Below are positions 16,921 through 25,081 of a DNA stretch of 64,000 nucleotides, one piece after another. Source of the stretch: MGBC131033 sp910585655 (lineage in GTDB: Bacteria > Bacillota > Clostridia > Lachnospirales > Lachnospiraceae); NCBI GenBank assembly GCA_949502025.1, contig CATBCG010000015.1:1-64000 (forward strand), given 5' to 3'. The notes beneath the pieces were generated by a model. The model searched no databases. It saw only the letters and a list, made by a program, of their open reading frames with translations, and had not been told where the DNA came from. Numbering within the stretch: position 1 is the first letter of the stretch; each line of letters begins with the position of its first letter. Made by a program: the position numbers and the translations under genes.

Positions 16921-17056
16921 TATGATAGGAAAGTTCTCCGAACTTCCTTATCATACAAAAGCCCTCCGGGGGATGCACACTTCGCGCGAATGGAAGATGT
17001 TGCCGTAAGACAACCGCGCTCGGCGCGAGAATTCCACTTTGTGGAATTTTTTTCAT
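16921..17056. repeat. Composite palindromic intergenic repeat (modules A, B and C)
   Basis: Module A (16921-16955) is a near-perfect hairpin: TATGATAGGAAAGTTC, loop TCC, GAACTTCCTTATCATA. Module B (about 16964-16990) contains CTCCGGG and GCACACTTCGCGCGAA. Module C (17029-17056) is the palindrome GAATTCCACTTTGTGGAATT followed by five more T and CAT, which would form a terminator-like hairpin. Module A recurs at 4320, A plus B in variant form at 35095, and C exactly at 59060-59087 on the other strand. This element fills most of the first 200 bases of the gap 16849-17357. Confidence 0.7.
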
Positions 17057-17086
17057 CTAAAATAGTTGCAGTGAAAAGCAAAAAGG

Positions 17087-17245
17087 AAAGAAAAAATCTT
17101 TACATATGGAATATTTTGGTATATACTGTATTTAAAAGCATGTTCTTTATTTCTATGTTGATAAATCTATCCTTACTATTCTGGTATAACTCTAGTACAA
17201 TTCGTACCGATTTTCTATAAACAGGAAAAATAGGAAAAACAAACG
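17087..17245 (+). repeat. Promoter-bearing direct repeat, copy A
   Basis: This block aligns with 18296-18442 along most of its length. Shared pieces include AAAAAATCT, TTTACA, GGAATATTTT, GTATATACTGTA, GTTCTTTATTTCT, and then TTCGTAC followed by GATTTTCTA and AAACAGG/AAACGGG. The two copies flank the Rpn-family gene. It supplies the promoter at 17099-17127. Confidence 0.75.
17099..17127 (+). promoter_or_regulatory. Promoter upstream of the Rpn-family gene
   Basis: TTTACA (17099-17104) and TATACT (17122-17127) are separated by 17 bases. The leader to the start codon at 17358 is about 220 bases; I see no riboswitch fold in it. Confidence 0.75.
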
Positions 17246-17357
17246 ATAAGAAAAGGAGTCAGAAAGTGAAACGTTAGGGGGGATGTAGTTACAGAAAAAA
17301 TGTTGAATTTATCAAAAAATTTTATTATAATAAAGGAAAGGTAGAAAATACTATACC

Positions 17358-18191
17358 ATGGAAAAAAGGATAACTACATCTTGGAAGAGATTAGGGATTA
17401 CAAATGATTTCCTGTTTGGGAAAGTTATGCAAAATCCCGTATTGTGTAAGAAGCTTCTCCAACGGATTTTTCCAGATTTGAACATAGACTATGTTGAATA
17501 TCCAGAGCTACAAAAGGAGATAAAACTGGATAAAGATGCAAAAAGTATCCGGTTGGATGTTTATGTAAAAGATGGCAACGGAACCGTTTTTGCGATTGAA
17601 ATGCAAATGATAGATACCAAAGAGCTTCCAAAAAGGACGAGGTATTATCAAGGGATGATGGATCTTCAGTTGCTGGAAAAAGGAGATACTTATCGAAAGC
17701 TGCCGCAGACATATATTATTTTTATTTGTCCGTTTGACCTATTTGGAAAAGGCAGACACTTGTATACGTTTGAAAACTTTTGTAAGGAAGAAAAAGGGCT
17801 TGCCCTTTTGGATGGAACGGTAAAGATTTTCCTAAATGCGGATAGCAGTAGGAGAGATACAAATAAAGAACTACGAGCGTTTCTTGATTATGTAGCAGGA
17901 AAACCTTCGGAAGATTCTTTTGTAAAGGAACTGGAAGCCGCGTTACAGGAGGCAAAGAAAAACAGAGAGTGGAGGCATGAGTATATGACATTGGAAATGC
18001 GGGATAGAGAGAATCTGGAAATTGGAAGAGAAGAAGGCAGGAGAGAAGGCGCTATTTTAGAACGGATATTGGTATATAAAGAAACCGGATTGTCGGATGA
18101 GATCATTATGAGGAAGCTAAAGGAACGATTTCATTTGTCCAAAAAAGAAGCCAGGCGATACATTCAGGAAAGTGTCCAGTATGAAATATGA
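17358..18191 (+). CDS. Rpn-family (PD-(D/E)XK) nuclease/transposase-like protein
   Basis: A 277-residue protein of the Rpn/PDDEXK transposase-like family. The nuclease core reads TNDFLFGKVM at the N-terminus, then RLDVYVKDGNGTVFAIEMQ (D...E-x-Q core, about residues 66-84), then QTYIIFICPFDLFG. A charged helical tail (IGREEGRREGAILERILVYK) is usual for the family. Rpn proteins of E. coli are DNA endonucleases that promote RecA-independent recombination; newer work links the family to defence. The start codon at 17358 lacks a good ribosome site. The gene lies between two copies of a promoter block, suggesting a duplication or insertion event. Confidence 0.85.
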   Translation: MEKRITTSWKRLGITNDFLFGKVMQNPVLCKKLLQRIFPDLNIDYVEYPELQKEIKLDKDAKSIRLDVYVKDGNGTVFAIEMQMIDTKELPKRTRYYQGMMDLQLLEKGDTYRKLPQTYIIFICPFDLFGKGRHLYTFENFCKEEKGLALLDGTVKIFLNADSSRRDTNKELRAFLDYVAGKPSEDSFVKELEAALQEAKKNREWRHEYMTLEMRDRENLEIGREEGRREGAILERILVYKETGLSDEIIMRKLKERFHLSKKEARRYIQESVQYEI

Positions 18192-18295
18192 TAGATGGAT
18201 GGGCTTTCTTTTTATAATGTGATAAGGACGCGGCGATTATTTAGTATCGGTGTCGTATGGCGTTGTATTTAATTTTTTATAATAAAAAGTAAAAA

Positions 18296-18442
18296 ACAAG
18301 AAAAAATCTCTTTACAAATGGAATATTTTAGTATATACTGTAATTGTCTGAGAGTTCTTTATTTCTTATTTAGATTTATCTGTATTATAACACTGGTACA
18401 GTTCGTACTGATTTTCTACAAACGGGAAGGATAGGAGGAACG
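18296..18442 (+). repeat. Promoter-bearing direct repeat, copy B
   Basis: The diverged partner of 17087-17245, about 1.2 kb downstream. It carries the promoter for the Tad-like operon and ends at its AGGAGG site. Confidence 0.75.
18311..18339 (+). promoter_or_regulatory. Promoter of the Tad-like operon
   Basis: TTTACA (18311-18316) and TATACT (18334-18339) with a 17-base spacer nearly identical to that of copy A. No other promoter is obvious before the next eight genes. Confidence 0.75.
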
Positions 18443-18461
18443 GGCTACGCGAAGTATTGAT

Positions 18462-19052
18462 ATGTATGGGGATGCCGGGTATCTTTATGTGATGCTCTGC
18501 GCCGGATATCTGTCTGCACAGGGCAGAAAAGTTCTGGTCGTAGACCGCAGTGAGGAAAGGAGTATCCATTCGAGGCTTCCTTTGCCGAAGGAATCCATCG
18601 ACTGCCTGCATTACCAGGGAGTAGACTATTTGATTACGATGACACAGGCGTTACTGCCTTATGATATTTGTCTGTGTTATTGGGGAGAAACAGAACGGCG
18701 TTTGGAAAGAAGAAATGTTTTAGGAGGTGTTGTATTTGTAGACTATACACGTCCTCGGCTGGAATGGGGAGTGGAGATGGCACAAAAGCAGGATTCCTTG
18801 CTGGTAGCGGTCGGAGTGCCGGAGTATGGAAGTATAAAAAAGGTGTTGCGTCAAAAGCAGATCAGTTTACCAAAAGGACAGCTTATAGAAGTTCCCTGGA
18901 GGGTTCGGGATGCCAAGGCATTGTTGGCGTTAGAACATGGCAGGGGGATATCGTTTCGGAAGCTTTCAAAGGATCTGAAACAACTGCTGCGGTATCTGGC
19001 TGAAAAAAGTGACAGGGAGGTTGAAGCTCATGATTGCAGCCTTCTGGAGTAA
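18462..19052 (+). CDS. Tad-locus protein of unknown function
   Basis: A 196-residue soluble protein, first gene of the Tad-like operon. It has the alternating strand/helix look of a Rossmann or P-loop-like domain (GRKVLVVDRS, GVDYLITMTQALLPYDICL, SLLVAVGVPEYGSIKKVL) but no Walker A. It may be a degenerate relative of the next gene's ATPase fold; this is a guess. The ATG at 18462 lacks a close ribosome site, and the nearest AGGAGG lies over 20 bases upstream, so translation may begin earlier at a non-standard codon. Its 3' end overlaps the next gene by 23 bases. Confidence 0.6.
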   Translation: MYGDAGYLYVMLCAGYLSAQGRKVLVVDRSEERSIHSRLPLPKESIDCLHYQGVDYLITMTQALLPYDICLCYWGETERRLERRNVLGGVVFVDYTRPRLEWGVEMAQKQDSLLVAVGVPEYGSIKKVLRQKQISLPKGQLIEVPWRVRDAKALLALEHGRGISFRKLSKDLKQLLRYLAEKSDREVEAHDCSLLE

Positions 19053-19845
19053 CGTAGGGGGATCGGTCGGGGTGACGACGAACCTGGCTTGTTTGGGCAG
19101 CTATTATGCGGCACGGTTTGGACGGAAGGTAATAGCGTTTGAAAACCATATGCCAAAACATGTCGGGTTAGAACAGGCTTTGATTTCAAAAAGAGAGCCG
19201 CGGCTGATGGTAAGAGAGGAACCATTTTACTATGATTACCGGGGAATGGAGCAGCTTTTAAAGATTTTGAGGGCGGGCTACGAGCCGGAATCGATCGATC
19301 AGATTTCGATTTCTTTATTAAACGATTGTCTAAGATATCTGCCTCTTTCTGAGCAAATGTGTTCTTCCGTATATGAATACGAATTGAATATTGTGATTGA
19401 ACGGCTGCTACAAGAGCTGAATCGGAGAAATGATCTGGTGCTGGTAGATACGCAGGCGGCGGAAAATCTGACGACCAAGGTGATTTTGGAGCTGGCGGAT
19501 TTGGTTGTAGTAAATCTTCTTCAAGAGGGGGAACAGATAGAGGATTTTTGGAAACATTATGCCGGATTAGAGAAAAAAGCGGTCTTTTTGCTGGGGCGTT
19601 ATCAGGAGGATCATGTCTACAACCGGACGAATGTTGCCAGGATGTATAAAATTGCAAAAGAACGAGTTTGGGTTATGCCGGAATATCCGTTGTTGTCTTT
19701 TTTGTACGAGCAGGGAAAGATTCCGGATTTTATTGGGAAAAATATATGGACGTCAGCCGGGGAGAAAAACTATGGATTGATTAGAGAACTGCGTTACGCA
19801 GCAGAGACACTCCGCGCCTGGGAAAAGGAGGGGAAACTTGCATGA
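19030..19845 (+). CDS. TadZ/CpaE-like ParA-family protein with degenerate Walker A
   Basis: A 271-residue MinD/ParA-fold protein matching TadZ/CpaE position and shape; in Tad systems this protein localises the apparatus. The N-terminal loop reads FWSNVGGSVGVTTNLACLGS, where KGGVGKTT would be expected: the catalytic lysine is replaced by valine and the signature lysine is absent. A later strand NDLVLVDTQAAENLT matches the switch II/Walker B region. It is therefore unlikely to hydrolyse ATP normally, as in many TadZ proteins. ATG 19030 has GGGAGG upstream. It overlaps the CpaF-like gene by four bases. Confidence 0.78.
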   Translation: MIAAFWSNVGGSVGVTTNLACLGSYYAARFGRKVIAFENHMPKHVGLEQALISKREPRLMVREEPFYYDYRGMEQLLKILRAGYEPESIDQISISLLNDCLRYLPLSEQMCSSVYEYELNIVIERLLQELNRRNDLVLVDTQAAENLTTKVILELADLVVVNLLQEGEQIEDFWKHYAGLEKKAVFLLGRYQEDHVYNRTNVARMYKIAKERVWVMPEYPLLSFLYEQGKIPDFIGKNIWTSAGEKNYGLIRELRYAAETLRAWEKEGKLA

Positions 19846-21533
19846 AAGTAAAAATACGAAGAGGAAGGCTGCGGAGCGAGGAATCAGCCAAAGAGAAAGA
19901 GAGGGCCGAACGCTTGGAACAGACCGGAACCGATTTGGCTGTGCCACCCGTTCGGATGGGGCTGGAAGAATTATATAGCAGCATCCGCCAGGATTTTGGA
20001 GAAATGCTGCGGTTAAACATTTATCTGGGAGAGGATATCAGCCAGATACGCCAGAGAGAACGGCTGCGGAGAGAGCTGCGAAAATGCGGAACCGGAGACT
20101 GGCAGGCAAAGGCATATGTAATCGGGCATATCAAGGAGCTTTTGCTTCGGAAATACCATATGACAGAGGAATGGATAGAACAGTTGTATCCTTTGGATAA
20201 CGGAAGAAATTGTTTTGCGGCGATGCTGTTTCGCTGTCGGAAAAAATATGGAGAAAAAGCGTTAGAAGAACTTTTTCCTTTGCTTGGATTAGTGGATCGG
20301 GAACGGATTGACGAGACACAGATTCTATCGGTTTACCGTTATGGCTGGAGAAGGATACAAGGCAGTGAGCTAGGATTTCCGGAACGTTTGGAATTACTGG
20401 CACAGCGGATTTATGAGGATTATAAGGGAAATAGTGTGGCAGATGAATTGATGGAATTGGAGTTAGATGGGATTTCCGGCGGTGTCTCCGGCGGAACGCC
20501 GTGTGTATGGATGATGTTTCAGGGGAGAACCATACAACTGGCTTTTTTACCCTTTCCACAGGAAAAGGAACTGGAACGGGTTTGTCGGAATATCTGCCGG
20601 AGCAACCATATGGGGCAGTTAAGCGAGAGGAAGGGGTATTTGGTGACAGAGCTGCCGGACGGTTCTAGGGTATCGGTAGCGCGTCCACCGTTTTGTGAGG
20701 GCTGGGTATTTTTTATCCGGAAATTCCGCTATGACAGACTGCGGAAGCTGGAGGAGTTGATTACAGGCGCCGGAAGTGAACAGGTGATCCGTTTGTTGCG
20801 CTGGCTGGTACGGGGGGAGCGTATCCTGGCGATTACCGGAGAGCAGGGAGCCGGAAAAACAACACTGTTGGCAGCTTTGGTCGGAGAGATACCAGAACGC
20901 TATAATCTGCGGGTACAGGAATTGGCATTTGAGCTGCAGCTACGAAAACGGTATCCGGGACGGAATGTCGTCAGTTTCCGGGAAACCGGAGAAATAGACG
21001 GGCAGGAGGGCTTGGATTTTGCTAAAAAAACGGACGGATCGGTGACGATTTTAGGAGAGGTAGCCTGCGCGGACGTGGTGCGGTATCTGGTGCAGCTTTC
21101 CCAGAATGCCTCAGCTTTTACGATGTTTACGCATCATGCCGGGACAACGGAGCATTTGATTTATTATTTAAGAAATGCGCTGCTGCAGGAAGGGGGCTTT
21201 CGGAATGAAGAGATTGCTTTGGAACAGGCGGCTTCGGCGGTACAATATGATGTTCATTTGGCAGTTGGACAGGGAGGGGAACGCTATCTGGAACGGGTAA
21301 CGGAGATTATGCAGGAGAAGGGAGGTTTTACATGCCGGGAATTGGTAAAAAGGACAAGGACAGGCTATCAGATGACAGAAGAACTATCCATAGAGAGAAA
21401 AAAACACATCCGGGAGCGGCTGACATTAGAAGAACAGCTTTTGTTCGATTCCGATATGGAGAACTGGCGAAACAAGTCAGAGCCAGAGTGCTGCATCTTG
21501 TCTTCTGGCTGGCAGACCGCATGCCTTGGTTAA
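19842..21533 (+). CDS. TadA/CpaF-type secretion ATPase
   Basis: The motor ATPase of a Tad/type IVb pilus or type II-like secretion machine, acting at the cytoplasmic face of the membrane. The 563-residue protein has an N-terminal domain of about 300 residues. It is followed by Walker A GEQGAGKTTLLAAL (around residue 335), the Walker B-like TILGEVACADVV, and the histidine-box-like MFTHHAGTTEHLIYYLR. The last 30 residues (after LTLEEQLLFDSD) look like readthrough into the next gene's region. It follows tadZ with a four-base overlap. Confidence 0.88.
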   Translation: MKVKIRRGRLRSEESAKEKERAERLEQTGTDLAVPPVRMGLEELYSSIRQDFGEMLRLNIYLGEDISQIRQRERLRRELRKCGTGDWQAKAYVIGHIKELLLRKYHMTEEWIEQLYPLDNGRNCFAAMLFRCRKKYGEKALEELFPLLGLVDRERIDETQILSVYRYGWRRIQGSELGFPERLELLAQRIYEDYKGNSVADELMELELDGISGGVSGGTPCVWMMFQGRTIQLAFLPFPQEKELERVCRNICRSNHMGQLSERKGYLVTELPDGSRVSVARPPFCEGWVFFIRKFRYDRLRKLEELITGAGSEQVIRLLRWLVRGERILAITGEQGAGKTTLLAALVGEIPERYNLRVQELAFELQLRKRYPGRNVVSFRETGEIDGQEGLDFAKKTDGSVTILGEVACADVVRYLVQLSQNASAFTMFTHHAGTTEHLIYYLRNALLQEGGFRNEEIALEQAASAVQYDVHLAVGQGGERYLERVTEIMQEKGGFTCRELVKRTRTGYQMTEELSIERKKHIRERLTLEEQLLFDSDMENWRNKSEPECCILSSGWQTACLG

Positions 21534-23176
21534 AGGGCTATATCAGAAGAAAGGAACGGGAAGTAGAAGCCTTTTTACCTATGGATGCCTATGGGTTGGA
21601 GCAATACACCGCAGGAGAATGTGTGCGGAATCTGGGAGCGCTGGTTTTGGTTCTACTGCTGGCAAGACTTCTTTCGGGCAAACTTCCCGTCTTAGAAGGT
21701 GGAAATTCCTGGCAGCATTATGTATATTTGCTGGCATGTTTGCCTGCCGCGGTAGCGGCAGCCGGCAATCGCTTTGACAACTGGAAACTGCGTCAGGAAC
21801 GAAGGCTTTTGCTGCAGCTATCCGATTATCTGGATGATATGCGGCATGCCTATTATCGAAGCCAGGATGTGGAGGAAGCGATTTATGAAGCCTGGGCGTT
21901 GGCAGGGGAGGAATGGAAGCTGCATTTGGCGGTGATGGAGGAAGCTTTTTTTGAAGAAGGATTGCCAGAGGCATATCAGAAAAATCGACCAAACAGCTTT
22001 TTTATCACTTTTCTGGCAGTTTGTCAATGTGCGATTCGCTACGGAGATCGGGACGGAGAGGATGCTTCTTCCTTTTTGGATAACTTGGAAGAACTGCAGC
22101 GAAGCATACAGATGGAGCTATTAAAGCTGGAACAGGAAAGAGAAGCTTTTTTGTTTATTTTTCCTGGAATGGTGGTTTCGCTGCTGTGCCTGCCGTTAAT
22201 CGAACGCTGGAGTGTAGCGCAGATACCGGAACTGGCAGGATTTTACCGAAGTAGCGCCGGCAGTTTGGTACGGATCGCAATCTGCCTGGTTTTTTTACTC
22301 TCCTGGCGGGTATTTCGTTATATGAAGGCTGGAAGATGGGAGGAGGAAATAAGAATCGTAGAGGAAGCGCCGGAGGGAGAGACTTTAACGGAGCAATATA
22401 TGGTCAGAGAGCAGGCTAAGCGTATCCTATCGCTCAAATGGCTCTGGACAAAGCTTCCGTTACTTTGGAACAAATGGGAAGGACGGTTTGGGACATGGAC
22501 GGGGATGGTGTATCAGGAGCTTAAACCGGAAGGACGCCTGGAAACTTTTTATCAGAAACGGGTTTTTCTGATGCTGGCGACGGCTTTAGCCGGAGGGCTT
22601 TGGTGTGGTTTTTATCAGGCTGGTATCGGGTATATACTGCTATGGTTATTGGCAGCGGTGGCAGCAGCTTTTTTCCCTTATGTGGATTTGATTTTAGCAG
22701 GGGATTTTAACCTTAATGCCAGGGAAGAGGAGGTCAGCCAGTTTCGTTCTGTACTGTATCTGCTTTCTAGTGTCCCGCAGATGACAGTGGATGTGATCCT
22801 GGAGTGGTTAGAACAGTTTGGTTACTATTACCGGGAGCCGTTGGCGCTTTGTCTGGATCATTATGGGCATTCAGAGGAGGCGTTGTCGGTGGAAAGCTTA
22901 GGCAAGGATCAGACCGGATTTTTTCGTATTCTGGAGGATGTGGCAGCAGCGGATCGGGTAGGTGTCCGGGAAGCGTTTCGGGATATTGTTACAAAACGGG
23001 AATTTTGGCGGGCTCGGAGTAAACAGCAGCAGGAAATAGCCGTGAGGAAAAAGGAGATCTATGCCCAGGTAGTTTTATTTCTGCCGTTTGGAGTGGCGAT
23101 TGGAGCGTACTTGATTTTGCCGTTTCTCTATGAAGGTATGAGAGATTTGCTTTCCTTTGTAGAAATGGCTCGCTAA
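21521..23176 (+). CDS. Fused TadB-TadC-like membrane platform protein
   Basis: An integral membrane protein of about 551 residues from this start, with two T2SSF/GspF-like halves. Half one has membrane segments near LGALVLVLLLARLL and LACLPAAVAAAG, a cytosolic region, then segments at PGMVVSLLCLPL and IAICLVFLLSW. Half two has FLMLATALAGGLWCGF, YILLWLLAAVAAAF and VVLFLPFGVAIGAYLILPF. Tad systems usually have TadB and TadC as separate genes; here they appear joined. The start is uncertain: ATG 21521 overlaps the upstream stop by 13 bases, but protein-like sequence (RARVLHLVFWLADR) extends upstream in frame, so GTG 21488 or earlier is possible. Confidence 0.75.
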   Translation: MPWLKGYIRRKEREVEAFLPMDAYGLEQYTAGECVRNLGALVLVLLLARLLSGKLPVLEGGNSWQHYVYLLACLPAAVAAAGNRFDNWKLRQERRLLLQLSDYLDDMRHAYYRSQDVEEAIYEAWALAGEEWKLHLAVMEEAFFEEGLPEAYQKNRPNSFFITFLAVCQCAIRYGDRDGEDASSFLDNLEELQRSIQMELLKLEQEREAFLFIFPGMVVSLLCLPLIERWSVAQIPELAGFYRSSAGSLVRIAICLVFLLSWRVFRYMKAGRWEEEIRIVEEAPEGETLTEQYMVREQAKRILSLKWLWTKLPLLWNKWEGRFGTWTGMVYQELKPEGRLETFYQKRVFLMLATALAGGLWCGFYQAGIGYILLWLLAAVAAAFFPYVDLILAGDFNLNAREEEVSQFRSVLYLLSSVPQMTVDVILEWLEQFGYYYREPLALCLDHYGHSEEALSVESLGKDQTGFFRILEDVAAADRVGVREAFRDIVTKREFWRARSKQQQEIAVRKKEIYAQVVLFLPFGVAIGAYLILPFLYEGMRDLLSFVEMAR

Positions 23177-23254
23177 GAGACAGCCGTTGCCAAAGGAGCA
23201 AGAAAAACAGGAAAAGTAGGATAGAAAAGCCAATATGGCGGAAAGGAAGAAAAT

Positions 23255-23659
23255 ATGAGCAATAGTTTAAAGGGACTAATGTTAGCGGCAGGGGTGATCA
23301 TTACTTGTATGGTGATCAGCATCGGATTTTTTATTGCCAGAGAGGCAAAGGATATCGCTTCTCAAGGTGTAGAGCAGATGGGATTTTATGTGGAGGATAT
23401 GGCAAACGGAGGCATCGATTTTTACGATGGAATGGTAGTATCGGGCAGTGAAGTAGAACGTACGATGAAGCGTCTTTATACCCGGACAGGGATTTTAGTA
23501 CGTCAGAAAAACGGAAGCACGGCTTATGTAGACAGTACGGCTTCCGATATCGGGGAACGAATCCGGCTGATGTCTTTAAACCCTCATGGAAGTTTTTTAG
23601 GAAGTGTGGAATATGACGAGAAAGGAAAGGTAAAATGTCTGGTATTCAACCAGGAGTAG
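23255..23659 (+). CDS. Pilin-like single-pass protein 1 of the Tad locus
   Basis: A 134-residue protein with an N-terminal membrane helix (GLMLAAGVIITCMVISIGFF, then IAREAKD) and a small extracytoplasmic domain. It is a paralogue of the gene at 25082: both have AG-hydrophobic-TCM in the helix and a VSGSEV/VSGGEV motif about 35 residues after it. This is pilin or pseudopilin architecture, but no standard class III leader (G then E at +5) is evident. AGGAAG precedes the ATG. Confidence 0.7.
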   Translation: MSNSLKGLMLAAGVIITCMVISIGFFIAREAKDIASQGVEQMGFYVEDMANGGIDFYDGMVVSGSEVERTMKRLYTRTGILVRQKNGSTAYVDSTASDIGERIRLMSLNPHGSFLGSVEYDEKGKVKCLVFNQE

Positions 23660-23820
23660 TCCTGGAACGGTTTTTGGCGATGATAGCGATAACGGCAGCT
23701 CTTCTTTTCTTATTTCGACAGGAAGCGTTGTTGGAAAAACAGTATCAGATGACAGCAGAGCAGATTTTGCGCGAACCGCTGCTGACAGGAGAGAGGGAGG
23801 AGGGCTATGCAGGTTTTTAA
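23635..23820 (+). CDS. Small membrane protein of the Tad locus
   Basis: A 61-residue protein with one membrane helix (FLAMIAITAALLFLF) and a polar tail. The ribosome site AAAGGAAAGG precedes the ATG. It overlaps the previous gene by 25 bases and the next by 14, so the genes are translationally linked. It resembles a TadE-like or pseudopilin component by position and topology only. Confidence 0.6.
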   Translation: MSGIQPGVVLERFLAMIAITAALLFLFRQEALLEKQYQMTAEQILREPLLTGEREEGYAGF

Positions 23821-24409
23821 TAAGCTGGCAGGGATATTGCTTGCCTTGACGTTGTTGTTTCTTTGTCCGGTTTATTTGATGACACAACGGCAGGAAGCAG
23901 TGATGCAACTGGCAGTTTTAGAGGTGATGACTACCTATACAGAGCAGTGGAAGCAGAGCGGCTATGTAACAAAAAACTCCTATGAAGAGGCGGTTAGGAA
24001 GCTGGCGGCGCTGGGGAGCTTTGAACTGGAGTTGGATTACCGAAGACGGGTATTAGAGCCGGTTTGGAAGGATGGTGAAATCGAACAGGTAGCGACGGTA
24101 TATCTGGCAGTGCCATGGGAAGAGCTAAAGGAAACGCTATATGGCGCGGCGGGTGGCGTCCGGATGTATCAGGAGGATCGGCTGACACTTCAGGTAAAGG
24201 AAGCAGGAAACTCACCTGGCAGTCGTCTAAGGGGTCTCTTGTTTGGCAGCAGAGCTTCCCATGTGATACGATATGGAGGAGTGGTAACAGGTGAAATGGA
24301 TGAATGGAGCGCTGTTTTGTGGGACTTTAGCTTTGCTTTTCTTTCTGGTATCAGGAATTCGCTACAAGAGCCTGGAGGAGCAGTACTTAGATCGTATCTG
24401 GCTGGATGA
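23807..24409 (+). CDS. Secreted/membrane-anchored Tad-locus protein 1
   Basis: A 200-residue protein with an N-terminal helix (LAGILLALTLLFLCPVYLM) and an extracytoplasmic region with repeated ELELDYRR and LAVPWEEL strands, compatible with a TadE/F-like pseudopilin. GGGAGGAGGGC precedes the ATG. The last 40 residues overlap the next gene by 119 bases and look low-complexity (SFAFLSGIRNSLQEPGGAVL), suggesting that the original stop was lost. Confidence 0.6.
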   Translation: MQVFNKLAGILLALTLLFLCPVYLMTQRQEAVMQLAVLEVMTTYTEQWKQSGYVTKNSYEEAVRKLAALGSFELELDYRRRVLEPVWKDGEIEQVATVYLAVPWEELKETLYGAAGGVRMYQEDRLTLQVKEAGNSPGSRLRGLLFGSRASHVIRYGGVVTGEMDEWSAVLWDFSFAFLSGIRNSLQEPGGAVLRSYLAG

Positions 24410-25034
24410 GGAGCTAAGCGTGGCGGCAAGGGATGCGGTTCGAGACTGTTTAAGCTGCCTGGAACCGGATACCAGCCTATACCCGGAGCCGGTCTGGGAG
24501 AGATTTTTACTTGCATACCAGGCATTTGGCGGAAGGGAAGAAGGTGGTGTTCTGGCAGAATTTCCGGCGGCGGTATTAGCCGTAAGGGAAGGAATGTATC
24601 AGTACGACCGAAAACAAGGCTGGAGTCCGCTGCTGCCTTGGGAAACGGATCGGATACGCCAAATAACGATATGGCTGTGTGCCTGTATGGATGCGGATCG
24701 TCGTTCCCTGTCAAAGGGGATTCCATATGAAATTCGCCTGCCTTATACCGATCAGGAGGAATGGGCGAGAGCGCCGGGAGAAAACTGTCTGATCGTATTG
24801 TACGAGGGAGAGGGAAGAGAAGCGGCTGACAACAGTTACTATCGTCTGGCGATCGGCGGTGCGCAGTACCGCAAACGAACTTTATGGTATGTGCAGCGTG
24901 GAAACGATAGTTGGAGCTGGTATCATCGGGAAGGGTGTTTGCGCCTGCTTCCAGGTTTAAAGCAGGAGGTGTATTATACCATAGAGGAGTGTGCCTGGAG
25001 GGGTGCGCTCCCCTGTCCTGCATGTGTGAATTAA
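24291..25034 (+). CDS. Secreted/membrane-anchored Tad-locus protein 2
   Basis: A 247-residue protein starting at GTG 24291 (or ATG 24300) behind GGAGGAG. It has an N-terminal helix (ALFCGTLALLFFLVSGI) and a long extracytoplasmic domain with cysteines at CLSCLEP, CACMD and, near the end, CAWRGALPCPACVN. The paired cysteines suggest disulfides or metal binding. No family recognised. The context indicates a surface or assembly component of the Tad-like apparatus. Confidence 0.62.
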   Translation: MKWMNGALFCGTLALLFFLVSGIRYKSLEEQYLDRIWLDEELSVAARDAVRDCLSCLEPDTSLYPEPVWERFLLAYQAFGGREEGGVLAEFPAAVLAVREGMYQYDRKQGWSPLLPWETDRIRQITIWLCACMDADRRSLSKGIPYEIRLPYTDQEEWARAPGENCLIVLYEGEGREAADNSYYRLAIGGAQYRKRTLWYVQRGNDSWSWYHREGCLRLLPGLKQEVYYTIEECAWRGALPCPACVN

Positions 25035-25081
25035 AAAGGGGTTAGATTGTTACAGATAATCGGCATAGATAGGAGGATGAG

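Noticed and set aside
17246..17357. Riboswitch in the long leader of the Rpn gene
   Set aside because: AT-rich, with no recognisable conserved aptamer core or terminator hairpin.
24190..25023. Long open frame (277 codons) on the minus strand within the Tad locus
   Set aside because: It is proline-rich and antisense to a gene with a clear signal anchor, with no ribosome site of its own; it is a codon-bias shadow.
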